Positions 62,066 to 64,000 of a stretch of DNA of 64,000 nt are shown piece after piece. The notes beneath the pieces are model-generated. The model was not told the DNA's origin and ran no database searches. It was given only the letters and a program-made list of their open reading frames with translations. Every line of letters starts with the position of its first letter. The first letter of the stretch is position 1. The DNA is from QHXN01 sp963785125 (GTDB taxonomy: Bacteria; Acidobacteriota; Blastocatellia; Pyrinomonadales; Pyrinomonadaceae): the NCBI GenBank assembly GCA_963785125.1, contig CAWATU010000001.1, positions 248,001-312,000 of the forward strand. The letters are read 5' to 3'. The translations under genes and the position numbers were made by a program.

Positions 62066-63384
62066 GACCACAGGACATCATCAGGAAGAAGCGCGACGGG
62101 GGCGAACTGTCGCGCGAAGAGGTCGCGTCGTTCGTGCGGGGCGTCGTGGACGGCTCGTGGGCCGACTATCAGGCGTCGGCGCTCTTGATGGCCGTCTACC
62201 TTTCGGGGATGACGACCGTCGAGATGGAGGCGTTGACGCAGGCCATGCTCGGGTCGGGCGAGGTGCTCGACTTCTCCGACATCGAGTTGCCGAAGGCCGA
62301 CAAGCATTCGACGGGCGGCGTCGGGGACAAGACTTCGCTCGTCATCGCGCCGCTCGTCGCCGCGTGCGGCGTGGCTGTGCCGATGATCTCCGGGCGGGGC
62401 CTGGGCCATACGGGCGGCACGCTCGACAAGCTCGAAGCCATCCCGGGTTACCGCGTCCACCTCGACCTCGCGGAGTTCAGAAAAATCCTCGGCCGCGTCG
62501 GCTACGCAATGATGGGGCAGACCGCAGAGATCGCGCCCGCCGACAAGAAGCTCTACGCGCTGCGCGACGCCACCGAGACGGTCGAGTCCATTCCGCTCAT
62601 CGTCGCCTCCATCATGTCGAAGAAGCTCGCGGCGGGTCTGGGCGCGCTCGTGCTCGACGTGAAGACGGGCAGCGGCGCCTTCATGCGCGACGAGGGGCGG
62701 GCGAAAGCGCTCGCGCGCGCGCTCGTGCGCACCGGCCACTCGTGCGGCGTCCAGACCGAGGCGTTGCTGACCGACATGAGCCAGCCGCTCGGCGCGGCCG
62801 TCGGCAACGCCAACGAGGTGCAGGAGTGCATCGCGATTATGCGCGGCGAGTCGGGCGACGAGGCGCGCGACGTGCGCGACCTCTCGGTTGAGTTGGCGGC
62901 GCGGATGGTCGCGCTCTCGGGCGTTGCCGCGTCGCTCGAAGAGGCGCGCGCGAAGGTCGTGCGCGCGTTGGATTCCGGCGCCGCGCTCGAACGCTTCCGC
63001 CGCAACGTCGAGGAGCAGGGCGGCAACCCGCGGGTGTGTGACAACCCTCAAATGCTTACGGACTTGACCGTGCAGGAAGTCAGGGTAGAATCCGAGCGCG
63101 CGGGCTACGTCGAGGCGATTGATGCGTCGGAGGTCGGCCGCGCAGTGGCCGCTGTCGGCGGCGGCCGTGCGCGCGTCGAGGACGAGATAGACTTCGCGGT
63201 TGGCTACACCGCCCGCGCGCGGGTCGGGCAGCAGTTGAGCGCGGGCGAGCCGCTGGGTCTGCTCTACTGCCGGCCGGGCGCGCACGCGTCGGCGGCCGCC
63301 GCGCGCATCCGCGCCGCCTACACGGTCGGCGAAGCGGCCCCGAACCGCGTCCCGGAACTCATCAAGGAAGTGATCGCGCAATGA
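62062..63384 (+). CDS. Pyrimidine-nucleoside/thymidine phosphorylase
   Basis: This 440-aa enzyme splits pyrimidine nucleosides with phosphate in salvage. The start is ATG 62062, overlapping the ispF stop. The signature KHSTGGVGDKTSL and SGRGLGHTGGTLDKLEAIPG fit thymidine or pyrimidine-nucleoside phosphorylase (DeoA/Pdp). DVKTGSGAFM and a C-terminal domain (IDFAVGYTARARVG) complete it. Which pyrimidine is used is not decided. It overlaps the next lipoprotein gene by 4 bases. Confidence 0.93.
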   Translation: MRPQDIIRKKRDGGELSREEVASFVRGVVDGSWADYQASALLMAVYLSGMTTVEMEALTQAMLGSGEVLDFSDIELPKADKHSTGGVGDKTSLVIAPLVAACGVAVPMISGRGLGHTGGTLDKLEAIPGYRVHLDLAEFRKILGRVGYAMMGQTAEIAPADKKLYALRDATETVESIPLIVASIMSKKLAAGLGALVLDVKTGSGAFMRDEGRAKALARALVRTGHSCGVQTEALLTDMSQPLGAAVGNANEVQECIAIMRGESGDEARDVRDLSVELAARMVALSGVAASLEEARAKVVRALDSGAALERFRRNVEEQGGNPRVCDNPQMLTDLTVQEVRVESERAGYVEAIDASEVGRAVAAVGGGRARVEDEIDFAVGYTARARVGQQLSAGEPLGLLYCRPGAHASAAAARIRAAYTVGEAAPNRVPELIKEVIAQ

Positions 63385-64000
63385 AGTTGAGAATGTTGCT
63401 GGTCGCCCTCCTGTCGTCTGCCCTTCTGGCCGGCGGCACGTCTTGCCGGCAGGAGCTGCGCGCCGAAGAGCGCGGCAAGGTTCGCGTCGGCATCGTCTTC
63501 GACATCGGCGGCAAGGACGACCGTTCGTTCAACGCCGCCGCCTTCGACGGCGTCAAGTGCGCCGAGACCGGGCGCCACCCGGACGGAACGCCCTGCGACG
63601 ACAAACACCCCTCGCTCGGCATCATGATGCGCGACGTGGAGCCCGGCAACCCGACCTCCATCGAGCCCGCCATGCGCGCCTTCGCCGAGCGCGGCTACGA
63701 CCTCATCATCGGCGTCGGCTTCGCGCAGGCGCCCATCATGGAGCTCGTGGCGAAGGACTACCCCAACATCAACTTCGCCATCGTGGACGGCGCGAGCCAG
63801 TTGCCCAACGTCGCCTCGCTCGTCTTCAAGGAGCACGAGGGCTCGTACCTCGTCGGCATGCTCGCCGCGAAGGAGTCGAAGACGGGCGTGCTGGGCTTCA
63901 TCGGCGGGATGGACATCGGGCTCATCCACCGCTTCGCCAAGGGCTACGAGGAGGGGGCGAAGGCGGCGCGACCCGACGCGCAGGTCATCGTCAACTACGT
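63381..64000 (+). CDS. BMP-family substrate-binding lipoprotein, 3' truncated by window edge
   Basis: The first ~206 residues are seen. The signal peptide LLVALLSSALLAGGTSC ends in a lipobox-like Cys, with a Gly three residues before rather than the usual Leu. The Bmp/PnrA fold follows: VRVGIVFDIGGKDDRSFNAAAFDG, YDLIIGVGFAQAPIM, NFAIVDGAS and EHEGSYLVGMLAA, GVLGFIGGMDIGLIHRFAKGYEEG. BMP proteins bind nucleosides for ABC import. The 4-base overlap with a nucleoside phosphorylase supports nucleoside uptake. Confidence 0.9.
   Translation, partial: MKLRMLLVALLSSALLAGGTSCRQELRAEERGKVRVGIVFDIGGKDDRSFNAAAFDGVKCAETGRHPDGTPCDDKHPSLGIMMRDVEPGNPTSIEPAMRAFAERGYDLIIGVGFAQAPIMELVAKDYPNINFAIVDGASQLPNVASLVFKEHEGSYLVGMLAAKESKTGVLGFIGGMDIGLIHRFAKGYEEGAKAARPDAQVIVNY

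Overview
The window is GC-rich, densely coded bacterial chromosome, and almost everything in it is housekeeping or envelope-related. I see no phage, plasmid, transposase or CRISPR genes. The best guess for the organism is an Acidobacteriota member, probably of the Blastocatellia/Pyrinomonadaceae type. Three things point there: a secreted VWA protein of the kind described as VWFA-related acidobacterial, a PASTA protein with an Asn-rich tail, and choice-of-anchor-D and CAP-type secreted proteins. This placement rests on family recognition, not on a phylogeny.

Layout. 1-6.2 kb: end of serA, a convergent secreted VWA protein, a Nat-like ABC exporter pair and a CYTH enzyme. 6.2-6.5 kb: an unusual array of GAGAAG-type micro-palindromes. 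6.6-10.7 kb: a small membrane protein, the groES-groEL operon with CIRCE and a sigma70-type promoter, a Phe-rich small secreted protein and a 49-aa membrane peptide gene. 10.7-13.2 kb: a Fis-type HTH protein, cvpA, purC and a DinB-fold protein. 13.4-21.5 kb: an orphan OmpR-type response regulator, two tandem giant proteins with the same order (signal, AMIN-like domain, Pro/Ala linker, membrane helix, HEAT repeats), and a GH25 lysozyme. 21.6-28.8 kb: uvrB, an FAD-linked oxidase, a DCC protein, aroC and three tightly packed genes. 29-34.2 kb: a secreted anchor-D protein, def, pruA and a secreted protein. 34.2-38.1 kb: fmt-rsmB-PASTA-rpe. 38.2-43.5 kb: TPR and CAP envelope proteins. 43.6-50.2 kb: ispE, tRNA-Gln, prs, rplY, pth, rpsF, rpsR, rplI and dnaB. 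50.3-57.7 kb: a GT28-type glycosyltransferase, a Zn-ADH, an SRPBCC protein, alr, TonB, an encapsulated-ferritin-like protein and an ArsC-like protein. 57.9-64 kb: radA, a CxxC protein, a PIN-TRAM protein, ispD, ispF, a pyrimidine-nucleoside phosphorylase and the start of a BMP-family lipoprotein.

The most unusual DNA-level signal is a set of about a dozen intergenic inverted repeats whose arms are built from heptanucleotide words such as GGCAGTA, GAATGAT and GATTTCT. The word differs from site to site, but the design is the same: heptad arm, short loop, complementary heptad arm. Several reach perfect stems of 26-31 bp. They sit exactly in gene-to-gene gaps, often touching a stop or start codon. 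Three GGCAGTA copies look like one dispersed element, and two of them share internal sequence as well.

The most interesting gene-level signal is the pair of AMIN-like/TM/HEAT proteins. They share a C-terminal YEAFSLL-containing domain and lie between an orphan response regulator and a GH25 lysozyme. A linked cell-wall sensing function is an inference.
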